Assembly (NCBI RefSeq): GCF_030687535.1
Contig: NZ_CP117437.1
Coordinates: 310,001 to 374,000, forward strand
Reading direction: 5' to 3'
Length of the DNA stretch: 64,000 nucleotides
From: Pseudomonas sp. FP2335
Lineage (GTDB): Bacteria > Pseudomonadota > Gammaproteobacteria > Pseudomonadales > Pseudomonadaceae
In this document: positions 8,931 through 18,352 of the stretch, one piece after another
How the letters are laid out: each line of letters opens with the position of its first letter
Position numbering within the stretch: the stretch's first letter is position 1
Position numbers and translations under genes: made by a program
The notes under the pieces: model-generated
What the model was told of the DNA's origin: nothing
Seen by the model: the letters and a program-made list of their open reading frames with translations, nothing else
Databases searched by the model: none

Positions 8931-11060
8931 TCAGTCCTCGCGCTGTTGCAAGATCCTGCGCGCCAGTGCCGCGTTTTTGTAGTTGAGCATCATCGACAGC
9001 CCTTCATAGGGTTCGATCTTCTTATTGTCGACACACAGTTGCGCCATGTGCAGCAGCACCTGGCGCTTCTTCCTGTTGACCCGTGCGCCGGGTACGCCGA
9101 ACGCGGTTTTGCGCGTTGCCGGCAGCGGCGCTTCGGGTGTGAGGTGCACGGTTACCCAGATGCCCTGGACGAACTGCAAGCTGACCTCGTCGATATGCTC
9201 GATCGGCAGCGGTTGCGCGAGGTTGTTGAACACAAAATGCTCCGGCGTCAGGCGCAACGCAGTCTGGGGTGCACGCTTGAAGCGGCGGATGCCCAGCCAC
9301 AGCAGGGCCAGCCCGATCAGACTGAGGCACGCACCTGCGCCAAGCGCCGACAGCGGCGTGCCCTTCAAGCGTTCCGGGGCGAGCCAGGGACGGCTGATGG
9401 CAAACAACCCGGCGAGTACAAAAGGTGTCGACGCCAGCGCCATCAGCGCACCGCGCCAGCGACCGCCTTCATGGAAGGTCCGTTCGCCCTCGACCGAGTC
9501 CACCATGGTTTCCAGCAACTGCATATGTGCCGATTCTTCAGACGCCATCACGGCGGTCAGGTCGCGGGACAGGGCTTCACGCAGGGCCTGCGGCGCGCTG
9601 AAGCACGCGTCGATCTGTGTGTTGGCTGCCCCTGCATCCACGGCACGTGTGGCGCTGCGCACGCTGTCATCGACGGTCACTTGCAATGCCTGCAGGCGCT
9701 CGCCATTGGACGGGTGGGTATCGGTGGGGTGCGGCTGCTGGCTCTCCAATGCCTCGGGTGGCAGTTGCAACTCCATGCCTTGCAGCGCCATGAGTACGGC
9801 GTTTGGCAGATCGCGTTCAGCGGCGTTTGCGCCCTTGTCCATCAAGGTATCGTCCAGCGCCGCGTGTAACACCGACACCCGCAACAACGCCGATGCCATG
9901 GCGGCACTGCCCACCAGCCGTGCGCCGGCGGCGTCGGCAAGCAACTCGCGCTCGCGGCGCCAATGGTTTACGGCGTGGTCGAAACGCTCCATGAAAAACA
10001 CGCCAAGCATGAACGACGGGCGCATCAGGCGACCCTGGAGCGGATCGCTGGCCAGTATCGTGTCAGCCAATGCGCCAAGGCTGCGGTTGACCCCATCGTA
10101 GATCGGCAAAAAACGCAGGCTGTACTCGGTGTCTTCACCGGCAAAGTGCGCCAGTTCGTGCCCGATCACCGCGCCGATTTCTTCACGGTCCAGCAGCCCC
10201 AGGTACAGCAGCGGGACATGCAGGGTGCGGCCGTGCAAAAGGGTTTCGGCGGGCATCACCAGGGCTGCGCTGGAGGTCACGTAAAAGTCCTGGGTCAGGC
10301 TCGCCACGATATGCTCCGGTGGCAATGCCCCCAACCTGGCGGCCAACTCATCGACATGGCGCCATAACCCCGGCGCCTGCTCGGGCGTCACGGGCTGGCC
10401 AAACATCTCCAGCGGCGTGGGCTCGAACATCGCCAGCATCGGGCGCAATTGCTTGAGCAGCAGCCAGATCGAATACAGGCACAACGCCGCGACCATTCCC
10501 AGCATGCCCATCAGCTTCATTACGCCGCTGCCGAGCTTGCCCACATGCCACAGCGCCAGCCCCTCGAAGACCAGCACCAGCGCTACCGTCGCGGCCATTG
10601 CCACCACATGACTCACCAACACGTAGGGCAACAGGCGGCTGCCCAGGCTGAACACGCGCAGCAACTGTTCGCGGGACTGCTGCGCGCGGCGCCCGGCCCA
10701 ATGCGTGCCAGCGAGTGCGGCCAGGCCGATCAACGTCGCGAGCAGCCCGAGGCCGATCACCCAGGGGGCCAGTGCGCGCAAGACGCGGTTGATGCGGTGG
10801 GCGGTGGGAAACTCGGCTTCGACCTTCTCCAGACGCGCGAGGGCGGCCTGGACGGTGATCATGCCTTCCGGCGGCGCGACATCGGCCTCGGGTTGCCTGG
10901 CCGCCACGGCTTGCAGGGTTTGTTTGTAGAGGTCGGTACTGATGTGCTGGTCGATCATCGCCGTTGTGGCGCGGTCCGCCCGCTGCAACTCCCAGCCGCC
11001 GAGGGCGGCCAGCAGCAGCGGGAAAATGACCAGCAGAAAGATGAGTTTCAGGGCGTTCAT
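8931..11060 (-). CDS. Membrane-bound M48-family metallopeptidase
   Basis: This is a 709-residue inner-membrane protein. It has an N-terminal membrane helix (LIFLLVIFPLLLAALGG), two further membrane segments around residues 110-200, then an M48 catalytic domain with zinc motif HELAH at 301-305 and a downstream Glu ligand in RERELLADAAGARL. Two more hydrophobic segments lie near residue 550-600, with a soluble C-terminal region. M48 proteins such as HtpX and Ste24 degrade or process membrane proteins, but this architecture is longer than HtpX and its substrate is unknown. I chose ATG 11060 at MNALKLIFLL; the upstream in-frame ATG at 11123 only adds a basic, unlikely extension. Confidence 0.8.
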   Translation of the reverse strand: MNALKLIFLLVIFPLLLAALGGWELQRADRATTAMIDQHISTDLYKQTLQAVAARQPEADVAPPEGMITVQAALARLEKVEAEFPTAHRINRVLRALAPWVIGLGLLATLIGLAALAGTHWAGRRAQQSREQLLRVFSLGSRLLPYVLVSHVVAMAATVALVLVFEGLALWHVGKLGSGVMKLMGMLGMVAALCLYSIWLLLKQLRPMLAMFEPTPLEMFGQPVTPEQAPGLWRHVDELAARLGALPPEHIVASLTQDFYVTSSAALVMPAETLLHGRTLHVPLLYLGLLDREEIGAVIGHELAHFAGEDTEYSLRFLPIYDGVNRSLGALADTILASDPLQGRLMRPSFMLGVFFMERFDHAVNHWRRERELLADAAGARLVGSAAMASALLRVSVLHAALDDTLMDKGANAAERDLPNAVLMALQGMELQLPPEALESQQPHPTDTHPSNGERLQALQVTVDDSVRSATRAVDAGAANTQIDACFSAPQALREALSRDLTAVMASEESAHMQLLETMVDSVEGERTFHEGGRWRGALMALASTPFVLAGLFAISRPWLAPERLKGTPLSALGAGACLSLIGLALLWLGIRRFKRAPQTALRLTPEHFVFNNLAQPLPIEHIDEVSLQFVQGIWVTVHLTPEAPLPATRKTAFGVPGARVNRKKRQVLLHMAQLCVDNKKIEPYEGLSMMLNYKNAALARRILQQRED

Positions 11061-11143
11061 GGGAGTCCGTTCGCGACGCGTTAAATTTGGGTTATACCGA
11101 AAAACGCGCGGGCGGGAGGCCAAAATTTGCCGTGATGTGATGC

Positions 11144-11176
11144 AAAACGCCTCGGCTGATCAGTGGCCGAGGCGTT
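11144..11176 (-). terminator. Terminator-like hairpin, minus strand
   Basis: A perfect 11-bp stem AACGCCTCGGC / GCCGAGGCGTT is followed on the minus strand by a short T run. It would end transcripts coming from the small-gene remnant at 11312-11440. Confidence 0.5.
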
Positions 11177-11311
11177 GTCGGTGATCGGGTAGCGGGCCAT
11201 CAGGTCCACCTGCCACAGTGGGGCCTGGGAGAAATTATCCTAGGCGCCGGATCGGCGCCCAAGTCGTGATAACCGAACTCTGTTAAAGAACCGCATCGCC
11301 CGTGCTCAGTG

Positions 11312-11440
11312 TCATTTAACAGCCTCGTAGATCTTCTTACCTATCCATCCGCTAAATGCGTTGCCCAAGGCACCTCCTGCGACAGAGCCTGCCTCAGCAC
11401 GACGAGGCATGCATCGTTGGTGATGGCGATGAAGAATGCG
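11312..11440 (-). pseudogene. Possible remnant of a small Gly-rich (glycine-zipper) protein
   Basis: The last 26 or so codons read AGSVAGGALGNAFSGW followed by IGKKIYEAVK and a stop. Such a Gly/Ala zipper followed by a short basic end is seen in small secreted or bacteriocin-like peptides. Upstream the frame becomes low-quality, while the next frame reads ITNDACLVVL, as if a small gene had been frameshifted near 11400. No good start or ribosome site supports an intact gene. It is followed by a minus-strand hairpin. This is a weak call from composition and frame pattern only. Confidence 0.3.
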
Positions 11441-11630
11441 CATTTCAGCTCTGGGCATATGGGGGAGGTAGTTTTGTTGAATCAGTTGGCGGGTGTTTTT
11501 TTGAGAGGAAGAGGGCGGAAGGAAAGCTGATAGTAGGAAAGCGTCCAAAAAATGAAATTGGACGAATTTTGGACGGAGTGGGGTTTTTGGTGGTTTTAGG
11601 AGGAGTGTTTTTCTAAACCCCAGAAACCAC

Positions 11631-11653
11631 AAAGCCCCGCATTGCGGGGCTTT
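11631..11653 (-). terminator. Displaced tRNA-type terminator at left island edge
   Basis: AAAGCCCCGCA / TTGCGGGGCTTT forms a hairpin next to the tRNA 3' fragment at 11658-11683. It is placed like, and resembles, the terminator that follows the intact tRNA-Thr at 25224-25247. It was probably the original tRNA terminator before island insertion. Confidence 0.65.
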
Positions 11654-11657
11654 GAGA

Positions 11658-11683
11658 TATGGTGCGGCACCAGGAGTCGAACC
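11658..11683 (-). repeat. attL: duplicated 3' end of tRNA-Thr
   Basis: These 26 bases match the 3' end of the tRNA-Thr gene at 25256-25283 (acceptor end with CCA and 3' half of the T arm), with one base deleted in the acceptor stem. The orientation is the same as the intact gene. Upstream of the T loop the match stops, so no complete tRNA exists here. This is the classical direct repeat left by tyrosine-recombinase integration into a tRNA 3' end and marks the left edge of the island. Confidence 0.75.
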
Positions 11684-11806
11684 AATCAATAACTTATTGA
11701 TGACGGTCGTTATTATCTATGAGACTGCGTTTTTCTACCTCTAAAACTACCTCAAGACGTGCGCTCGCTTGTTGATAGCTATAAAAATAGGCACATCAGG
11801 ATGCAG

Positions 11807-11938
11807 ATGGCTACTTGGCACCCAAATCGTTGGCGTGCCGCAGGCCGTTCTCCGGAACGGTTACAGCCGTATCGCTGTGATCGCTGCTTTTATCACCCTT
11901 TGGAGTCGTTGGATTGTTGTGGTTGGTGCTGCGCATGA
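11807..11938 (+). CDS. Candidate 43-residue zinc-ribbon protein
   Basis: The short ORF opens MATWHPNRWRAAGRSPERLQ and continues PYRCDRCFYHPLESL then DCCGWCCA. Cysteines at 24, 27, 37, 38, 41 and 42 could form a small zinc site. AGGA stands 5 bases before the ATG; an in-frame ATG at 11801 would add two residues. It is the first ORF inside the left island edge and is convergent with the large STAND gene. I cannot name a family, so this rests on the Cys pattern and the ribosome site. Confidence 0.4.
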   Translation: MATWHPNRWRAAGRSPERLQPYRCDRCFYHPLESLDCCGWCCA

Positions 11939-11993
11939 ATCCCATGAGTTTTATGGCGATGCCTTCGTAAAGCACCTGTTTCGCTATTTATGG

Positions 11994-14900
11994 TCATGGA
12001 CGCTCCGCGGCTTTAAGCCAGTCATTCATGCCGTCGACACCCAGAGTCAGCAGCGAATCCTGCGTCGCTACCACTCGCTGCAGCATGGCACCACCGTCTG
12101 ACTCCTCCTGTTCTTCAGCCTGCGCGAAAAGGCGGGTTAGCAGTTGTGTGAGGTTGTTCTCATGGTCGTATAGATAGGGTTTTGTCTGTCGAACAAAATC
12201 AAGGTAAATCTCGGTCGCTTCTAATGCATACATTGGATCGCGAAGTGACATAGCGTTCAGCCATGCATCGAAGCCATAGATGTCGTTTCGTGCAGAATCA
12301 GCTTCTGTTCCTAGCAAGAACAAGCAGCGCCGAATTAGCTCAATGGGTACAGCAACCAGCGGCGTTGTCTCCTGGAAGAGGTTGCGGAATTTGCGGGCAA
12401 CGGCAAGAGCATAATGATTCTCTGCATCCAAGCCGGCCTCAAGACCGGCAAGACACTGTTCCCGGTGCTGCTGAATGTTGTCGCTGTGAGTCCAAACGCT
12501 CGCCGCACCACACCACGCTTCGACGGTTTCCCCTGCGTTGATTTCTACGAGAAGGGAAGAAAACTCCAATCGTTTCGAAAGAGCTGCCAGTGCGGATATA
12601 CGCCCCCAAGTCTCAAAATCCTTGTTGCTGCCTTCGCGATAAAGACGTGCTAGCCACAAAGCGACAATTTCGAATTTTTGGTAGCAAGCGTAATACAGGC
12701 TAGATTCGGCTATTGGCCAAAGTCCGGGGGATTTCTCCTGCATGGTAAGGCCAAACAGCTCCCAGCCAAGTTCAGGGTGATGGCTTTGCAAATAGGGCAT
12801 ACGCCGCAGCAATAGGGCGCGAATAGCGGGGTGCGGGTCTGCGGCAAATAGGCGCAGCGCATTCGGTAGCAATTGGGGCCACGGTACGCCGTTCTTTTCA
12901 AGTTGATTGGCCACGATCATCAAGGCTTCCGCTGCGTTCCCTTTGGCCATATTGATGCCAGCTGTGACCAAATCAACGGAGTCCCCTGAGATGGAGCTCT
13001 CCTCCTGTAGTGTCGAAAAATCCGCAGCCAAAGACACTAGCCGCGTAGCGTCCTGTGACAGTTCAACTACGTGCGCACAGCTCTCTATTGCTTTAGATGC
13101 GACGCGGTTGTGGTGCCAATGACTCGGATGCGCTTCCAGCTCATTCAGGATTTGCTGCACCAACGCTGCCGCATTGGGCTCATCTTTGGGTGACCAAGTG
13201 CCATTTACCTGCAAGTTGCCGTAGCGGTGAGCCAGGTAGGTCGCAATGCCCTCCATGAGGTCGTCTCGAAAGCGGTCCGAGATCCGCTCCCAGTTGGCTG
13301 ATAAAAGACTCATAAAGCGGGTGGGGTGGCGCGAAGCCGCCTCACGTAATTGTGAGCCAACCTCTCTCTCTCCCCCCATCAGAAAGTCATCAAAAGGGCT
13401 ACTGGCATGCGCTTTGTAGTGATTCAGCAGGCCCAGCACGGAGTCATCGCTTGCACCAAGAAACACCTCGAAAGAAAACGGTGCGCTAACCATTCCTCCA
13501 CGCATGTGAATGTCCGGCTGGCGAATCAGAGGCCATATTTCTTTTTCGCACTCATCCAATACAGCCTGTGCGTCGGGTGAACGCAGATGGCAGGGGATGG
13601 TAAGAATTAGTTGCGCTTGATCTCGTAGCGCCCATGCATGGTGCTTCGGGTCAGTTGCAGTTTCCAGGTGAAGGGTTAAAACGGTCGAATGTATTGCGTC
13701 TTGCGTAGCCGCATCAAGGTGCAGAAAAGTGGTCTGTATAAGCGTGCCGAGTTCATACGACAAAGCGGATTCGAGCAGCTTTTTGTTGCAAAGCATGCGG
13801 CCAATCAAATCCAGGTTAGCGGTTGGTGCTGCCATGCACGCGAGGATGGCGAAATAGCGCAATGCGCCTTCTGTGCTGAAGCACAGACGTTCGCTGTTGC
13901 TTTTCCACCAATTCGATTGCGTGTTTGCGTGATGCACGATGGCGGTTTCAACGGCATCCAGCAGTATGCGTTCACTATCAAGGTGCCGGTGGTCGGTCTG
14001 GGTGTGTGCGTCGTTGTATGACGTTTGGTGTAGGAAGCCGCTCCAAAAATTTTTCGGAGCCTCGCCATAGCGTGAGTTCTTGATTTGGCTCCATCGCTCA
14101 ATCGATGCTATAGCCAGGTCAAGCAATGCCGTGGACTTTCGCATTCGATCTGCGAGAAAACTTTTATTGCTTGCCCCAAACTCATGCGGTTGACAGTGCA
14201 GCTTTTTGTCAAAGCTATAGGCAAGCACATCTTCGTCGGTGACTTCGCCAGCGACATAACGCCACAGAACCGTATCATCCATACCGCCATCTTTTACGCA
14301 GCGCGCGAGTGCATGCCCGAGAAAGCTGTGTTCTTGCCTCGGTAACTTAAGCAATTCGACAAGCAAAGGCACAAGCATCGCCGAATGGTCTGCATGGACT
14401 TGCGTGATCGCATGTGCAATAGAATTTGTCAGCTGGGTATTATCCACCCCATCCAGTGCCAGTACCTCGGTCCAAAATGCGAACACCCCTACAGCATCGT
14501 CATTTTTCCATTGAGATACTCGGTGCACATGCATCGTTAACCCGTCAACATCGCGGGTATCTTTCAAAAACGGGACTAGATGCTTCATCCAGAAGTGATG
14601 CCATTCCACCCGAGCCGCCTGGGTGTAGATCACCTGAAAGACATCACGATGCTGGTTGCGCAGGTCGCGTATTAGAAGCCAGTCGTCATCGTGTGGGGGG
14701 TGTTCTGTAAAGGTTTCCGCCACAAGACGGCGAATATGGAAGGCATTGTTGCCTGTCAAAACAGTACGCAGCTGTTTTCGGAATTCGCGTCGATCTCCGG
14801 TTGTCAGCTGCGTGACAAAGCTGCGAATGCTGGGGCGCACAAAAGGCACGGGCGGTAAACGTTGTATGAATGCGTTCAAAGTAACAGCTTGGCGTACCGC

Positions 14901-16568
14901 GCCGCTGATCACCAATACGTCGAGCAGCGTCTGGTGCCCGAATGTCAGTTGCCCATCCTGCGTCTCATGCAGCACCTTATTACTGAGAAGTGCACGTTGA
15001 ATATCTTGTGAGGCGGTGAATCGCTGACGTGGCACCGCAAGACTGCGCAACTTTAGCATTTCAGCCGCGATGGCTTCGATGGCTTGCATGGCGGCATCGC
15101 CCAGTGCGCTATTGGCCTGCACGATCGTGGCAAGGTAGCGCTGTGCCAGCGCTTGGCTGGTCACTACATTGAAGCTACCTCCTTGCTGCGCTAATTCAAC
15201 AAACAAGGCCAATTCACGTGGATTACAAATCAATTCGCGCGTGGTCGTATCGGTGGCCGATGCGTCAATGCTGAGTTTTACGAGCAGCGGCGCTATCTCG
15301 GTATCCCATTCCAACGGCTGGCAGGTGATTTTTTTACCCCAACTGCGCTGGGCAATACGCCGATCGTAATGACAGTCAAAGTCGCGACAGGCAGTGACAA
15401 CGGTAATGTTGGGAACCAGCAGCAGACGATCAATTTGGGCAAGGAAGTACGTAAGTACACTGTGTTCACGGGCAATGGAAAGTACATCTAACGAGTCGAT
15501 CATTACGACCACGTGCGCATCTTCCGCCATGCGTGCCGCTCCTTCTACCCAATGTTCAGGCAGGCCTAGGGCTTGACGGTCTTGCGCAGTGACGATGTCG
15601 GCGAACTCGCGCGATTGAATGAACAGCGGCAGTAGGTTAGTGCGGGTTTGGGCGAGTTGTTCCAGTGCTTCTTGCACTGCCAGCATTACGCAGGTCTTGC
15701 CAGATCCCGGCAAACCGGTGAGCAAGATAGAGCCATGTTTGGCTTCAATGGCTTCGATGAGTTCGTTGACGGATGGATTCGAAACGCTTTCACTGCCAAT
15801 ATCTCTGCGCCATGACCGGCCAACGGCAGAAGTGCTTTTGAATGAAGTACGAACCTTTACCATGTCCATGGGAGGGGTCAGCAGCGAGCCTGCGTTGTCC
15901 AGCAAGACTTTCAGGTTGTCCTTTGTCAGTCGATGTTGCGTCGCGCTACTTTCGCCGTGGCCGCTAACGCGCATTCCGAGGTAGTCAAGGCGTGTCCATA
16001 GGGTGTTGTAAGCCGCTGAACCGTTGCTTACCAACCGCCACAAACGCTCGCGCAGAAATGCCTCCATGCGATCCAGTTCTGGACTGATTTCAAACGTCGT
16101 GCGTTGTAGGAACTGGTAGGTTGAAAGATTTGACGCCTGTTCGACAAGCAGACTTCCTAGTTCGGTATCTGACTCTTGGAGCGCCTTGCCCAGATTGGTT
16201 TGGTAGGTTGCTTCATCGGCATAGTTGGTGCTGTATTCCCGCAGTCTTGAGAGATCACCAAACGCGCTGCGCGAATAGAAGCGAATTTCCGCTGTCGGAT
16301 CGCTAGTCAACAAGCTGATTGCCTTGCGCAATTCGTCGGCGAGGTCGGCAGTAGACCAGGCCTTATGCAGCGTCTGGTTTTTTTTGCATTGGCAGTAAAT
16401 TTTGGTGCCATCTACTTTGCCGATCACCACATCGTCCACTGACCAGCTTACTGAATCTACTTCAAGCCACTGGTAACCAGGCTCCGAAAGAACGCTCAAA
16501 GCCCAGTCAAAGGCAACCAGCGTTTGGTAACCATCGCCTCGATTGGACTGAATACCTGCTTTGCTCAT
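11994..16568 (-). CDS. Avs-like STAND NTPase with N-terminal Cap4/DUF4297-type nuclease
   Basis: The 1524-residue protein has three parts. Residues 1-200 look like a PD-(D/E)xK nuclease of the Cap4/DUF4297 type: RGDGYQT at the start, DDVV at 45-48 and QCK at 60-62. Residues about 260-520 form a P-loop domain with Walker A GLPGSGKT (285-292), Walker B VVVMIDSLD (353-361) and TACRD at the sensor strand. The remaining 1000 residues are helical, repeat-like and probably the sensor. Avs proteins detect phage proteins, oligomerise and switch on their nuclease to stop infection. The exact Avs class cannot be set by eye. The start ATG has AGGA 8 bases upstream. The gene stands alone, with lower GC than the core. 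Confidence 0.75.
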   Translation of the reverse strand: MSKAGIQSNRGDGYQTLVAFDWALSVLSEPGYQWLEVDSVSWSVDDVVIGKVDGTKIYCQCKKNQTLHKAWSTADLADELRKAISLLTSDPTAEIRFYSRSAFGDLSRLREYSTNYADEATYQTNLGKALQESDTELGSLLVEQASNLSTYQFLQRTTFEISPELDRMEAFLRERLWRLVSNGSAAYNTLWTRLDYLGMRVSGHGESSATQHRLTKDNLKVLLDNAGSLLTPPMDMVKVRTSFKSTSAVGRSWRRDIGSESVSNPSVNELIEAIEAKHGSILLTGLPGSGKTCVMLAVQEALEQLAQTRTNLLPLFIQSREFADIVTAQDRQALGLPEHWVEGAARMAEDAHVVVMIDSLDVLSIAREHSVLTYFLAQIDRLLLVPNITVVTACRDFDCHYDRRIAQRSWGKKITCQPLEWDTEIAPLLVKLSIDASATDTTTRELICNPRELALFVELAQQGGSFNVVTSQALAQRYLATIVQANSALGDAAMQAIEAIAAEMLKLRSLAVPRQRFTASQDIQRALLSNKVLHETQDGQLTFGHQTLLDVLVISGAVRQAVTLNAFIQRLPPVPFVRPSIRSFVTQLTTGDRREFRKQLRTVLTGNNAFHIRRLVAETFTEHPPHDDDWLLIRDLRNQHRDVFQVIYTQAARVEWHHFWMKHLVPFLKDTRDVDGLTMHVHRVSQWKNDDAVGVFAFWTEVLALDGVDNTQLTNSIAHAITQVHADHSAMLVPLLVELLKLPRQEHSFLGHALARCVKDGGMDDTVLWRYVAGEVTDEDVLAYSFDKKLHCQPHEFGASNKSFLADRMRKSTALLDLAIASIERWSQIKNSRYGEAPKNFWSGFLHQTSYNDAHTQTDHRHLDSERILLDAVETAIVHHANTQSNWWKSNSERLCFSTEGALRYFAILACMAAPTANLDLIGRMLCNKKLLESALSYELGTLIQTTFLHLDAATQDAIHSTVLTLHLETATDPKHHAWALRDQAQLILTIPCHLRSPDAQAVLDECEKEIWPLIRQPDIHMRGGMVSAPFSFEVFLGASDDSVLGLLNHYKAHASSPFDDFLMGGEREVGSQLREAASRHPTRFMSLLSANWERISDRFRDDLMEGIATYLAHRYGNLQVNGTWSPKDEPNAAALVQQILNELEAHPSHWHHNRVASKAIESCAHVVELSQDATRLVSLAADFSTLQEESSISGDSVDLVTAGINMAKGNAAEALMIVANQLEKNGVPWPQLLPNALRLFAADPHPAIRALLLRRMPYLQSHHPELGWELFGLTMQEKSPGLWPIAESSLYYACYQKFEIVALWLARLYREGSNKDFETWGRISALAALSKRLEFSSLLVEINAGETVEAWCGAASVWTHSDNIQQHREQCLAGLEAGLDAENHYALAVARKFRNLFQETTPLVAVPIELIRRCLFLLGTEADSARNDIYGFDAWLNAMSLRDPMYALEATEIYLDFVRQTKPYLYDHENNLTQLLTRLFAQAEEQEESDGGAMLQRVVATQDSLLTLGVDGMNDWLKAAERP

Positions 16569-17065
16569 TTGCTTGTCCTATTTGACTACGACTGCCCCCC
16601 AGAACTATTCAGCAGCCGTGCCGTGCCGCACCTTATTTTTCCCGGCACGATTAGCCGATGCGCCACGCGATATTCGAATACGTCCACAACGCTATAAAAG
16701 TGGGGGGTAACCTTTTCTCGTGCGTAGCGCCGGCTGATGAAATATCGCGTCCGATGCCACATAACGTTGTAGTTCATTGGTTGCCAAAAGCGGTCTGGGG
16801 AAGTGAGCCGTTATCTGGCATAGATTGACCGTTAATATGGATGTTGTCACAGGGCATTCTGCAGGGCTGTCGAGCTTTAGCCAAGGAAGACCGAGCATGA
16901 GAACTCCACGCCTTCCCAGAGCAGGTCATGGCTGACCAGTGATCGTGATCAGTGGGTGGTGCTATCCTGCCATTCTCGCCGGACAGCAAAGTGGACGACG
17001 CCTGCTTTCCGTACTTGGCCGATCTCCGCTTGTCGCCCCTTTTTGTGTGCAATGATATAGATGTT

Positions 17066-17173
17066 GACTTCGCTTAGTTTGAAATGCCGTGGCTTACCTA
17101 CGCGAATAGTGAGTAAATGCACGGTCAGCAGACAGTAATAGCGAGTTGACTCAGTTCGCTGGTTAAGGTGCTG
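17066..17173 (-). pseudogene. 3' remnant of the integrase-helper gene (second copy)
   Basis: This segment of the 620-bp gap between the HNH gene and the STAND gene translates as GLNQHLNQRTESTRYYCLLT then VHLLTIRVGKPRHF. It aligns with the C-terminal third of the intact 91-residue product encoded at 21595-21870 (STRYYYLLTIGIITLRLGK). No start is left, and the match stops right beside the HNH stop codon. The rest of 16569-17065 has only short ORFs I cannot support. The remnant suggests that a second integrase module once stood here. Confidence 0.55.
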
Positions 17174-17188
17174 ATTTAGGCCTCGAAG

Positions 17189-18352
17189 TCAGGGGTAAGA
17201 TACTAGTTTCCTATTTGCAAACTGATTTATAGAGTCTGCCTTAAATTTCTTTTGGCGCTCATTGTGTGCAGGTTTTTTTGTATTAACTAAGCTGTCAAGC
17301 AATGTGCTCTGGATTTTCGGTTCGTTTAAACTCAAGATAATTTCGACCATGCCGTGTGCATTGCTAACCCAGCTTTTTAATTCGTTGCTGTTGCCATAGT
17401 TATATTCGATCTCGAAGCCTGTTAAGTTAAAATCAAGATTGGTGTCTTGTTTTGATACTTTTACCTTAAAGTTACTCTCGGTGACTTTTTCACCAGGAGG
17501 AATATCTAGATAAAAAAGACTAGAATCATTAACTCCATCCACAAAGGGGTGCGCATAATCGATCATGTCTTGATTTTTCTTATATGATTGATTACATATC
17601 TTTCCGGAAGGTATTAAGTTTGACAGCGTTACTGCTAGAAATGGAAATTTTGTTCTAGGGTAAAAGTGATCAAGATCGGTTCTATATTTTACTCGCTTTC
17701 CTTGAGTTTGTATTGGTTCTTGGTTGCAGTATAGGCAAACATCTATTTTCCACTCGTCGACTATGTCGTGACCTATTTTTGCAGAGAGTTCTGGATAATT
17801 GAAAACGTCTGAAAAATCGTTTACCCAATCTGGAAAGATTTTTAAGTAGTCCTCGGTCGCGCGGGTGTTTCCTTGCGAGGTGCCTAGAATTAATTCCAGA
17901 ATTTTTCTCTTGTCGCTAGAAGTGTTCGCCGATTTTAATTTAGCCAGAAGCCAGGCTAAATAGTGTTTGTCGTCACTTACCAAACCCTTCAGAAATGCCT
18001 TTGTTTCTTGATAGATGGCCTCAAGAACCTCTTTTTCTTTGGCTGTGCGCGCGCCAAACTCTTTAATATTTTCTGGTACTGGCACCCCCCGTAGTAAAAG
18101 CGATGGCCAATACCTATCTGCAAGTACAGGTAAGGTAAGGTATACTTCATCTATATAGTGCAGGAGTTCGCCAGGCTCGCAATTTAATATGTTTTCAATT
18201 TTTAAATCGTGAAAGTATTGTTTGAATTTTTCTGTGTGAGGTGCGGGGATAGTCAAAATAAAATCAGCCATTCGCTGTTTTGTTCGAGAAACAATTTCCT
18301 TTTTGTAAATTTCTTGTAGTTCATTGCTGGTAGTAAATTTGAATTTAATCAT
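17189..18352 (-). CDS. HNH endonuclease, effector of three-gene defence module
   Basis: The 387-residue protein has a helical N-terminal half of unknown fold and an HNH nuclease centred on residues 200-265. It shows CLYC (206-209), DLDHFYPR with the catalytic-type His229, SNL with Asn245, and C253-N254. HNH domains of this pattern cut DNA and occur in PtuB of Septu and in retron effectors. The ATG overlaps the end of the upstream ATPase gene by 8 bases (ATGATTAA), which shows translational coupling. The product is longer than typical PtuB, mainly through its N-terminal half. It is AT-rich compared with core genes. Confidence 0.8.
   Translation of the reverse strand: MIKFKFTTSNELQEIYKKEIVSRTKQRMADFILTIPAPHTEKFKQYFHDLKIENILNCEPGELLHYIDEVYLTLPVLADRYWPSLLLRGVPVPENIKEFGARTAKEKEVLEAIYQETKAFLKGLVSDDKHYLAWLLAKLKSANTSSDKRKILELILGTSQGNTRATEDYLKIFPDWVNDFSDVFNYPELSAKIGHDIVDEWKIDVCLYCNQEPIQTQGKRVKYRTDLDHFYPRTKFPFLAVTLSNLIPSGKICNQSYKKNQDMIDYAHPFVDGVNDSSLFYLDIPPGEKVTESNFKVKVSKQDTNLDFNLTGFEIEYNYGNSNELKSWVSNAHGMVEIILSLNEPKIQSTLLDSLVNTKKPAHNERQKKFKADSINQFANRKLVSYP

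Noticed and set aside
16586..17052. Short minus frames in the gap between the STAND gene and the HNH gene
   Set aside because: No ribosome sites, no recognisable family and overlapping frames; only the helper-gene remnant at 17066-17173 has support.
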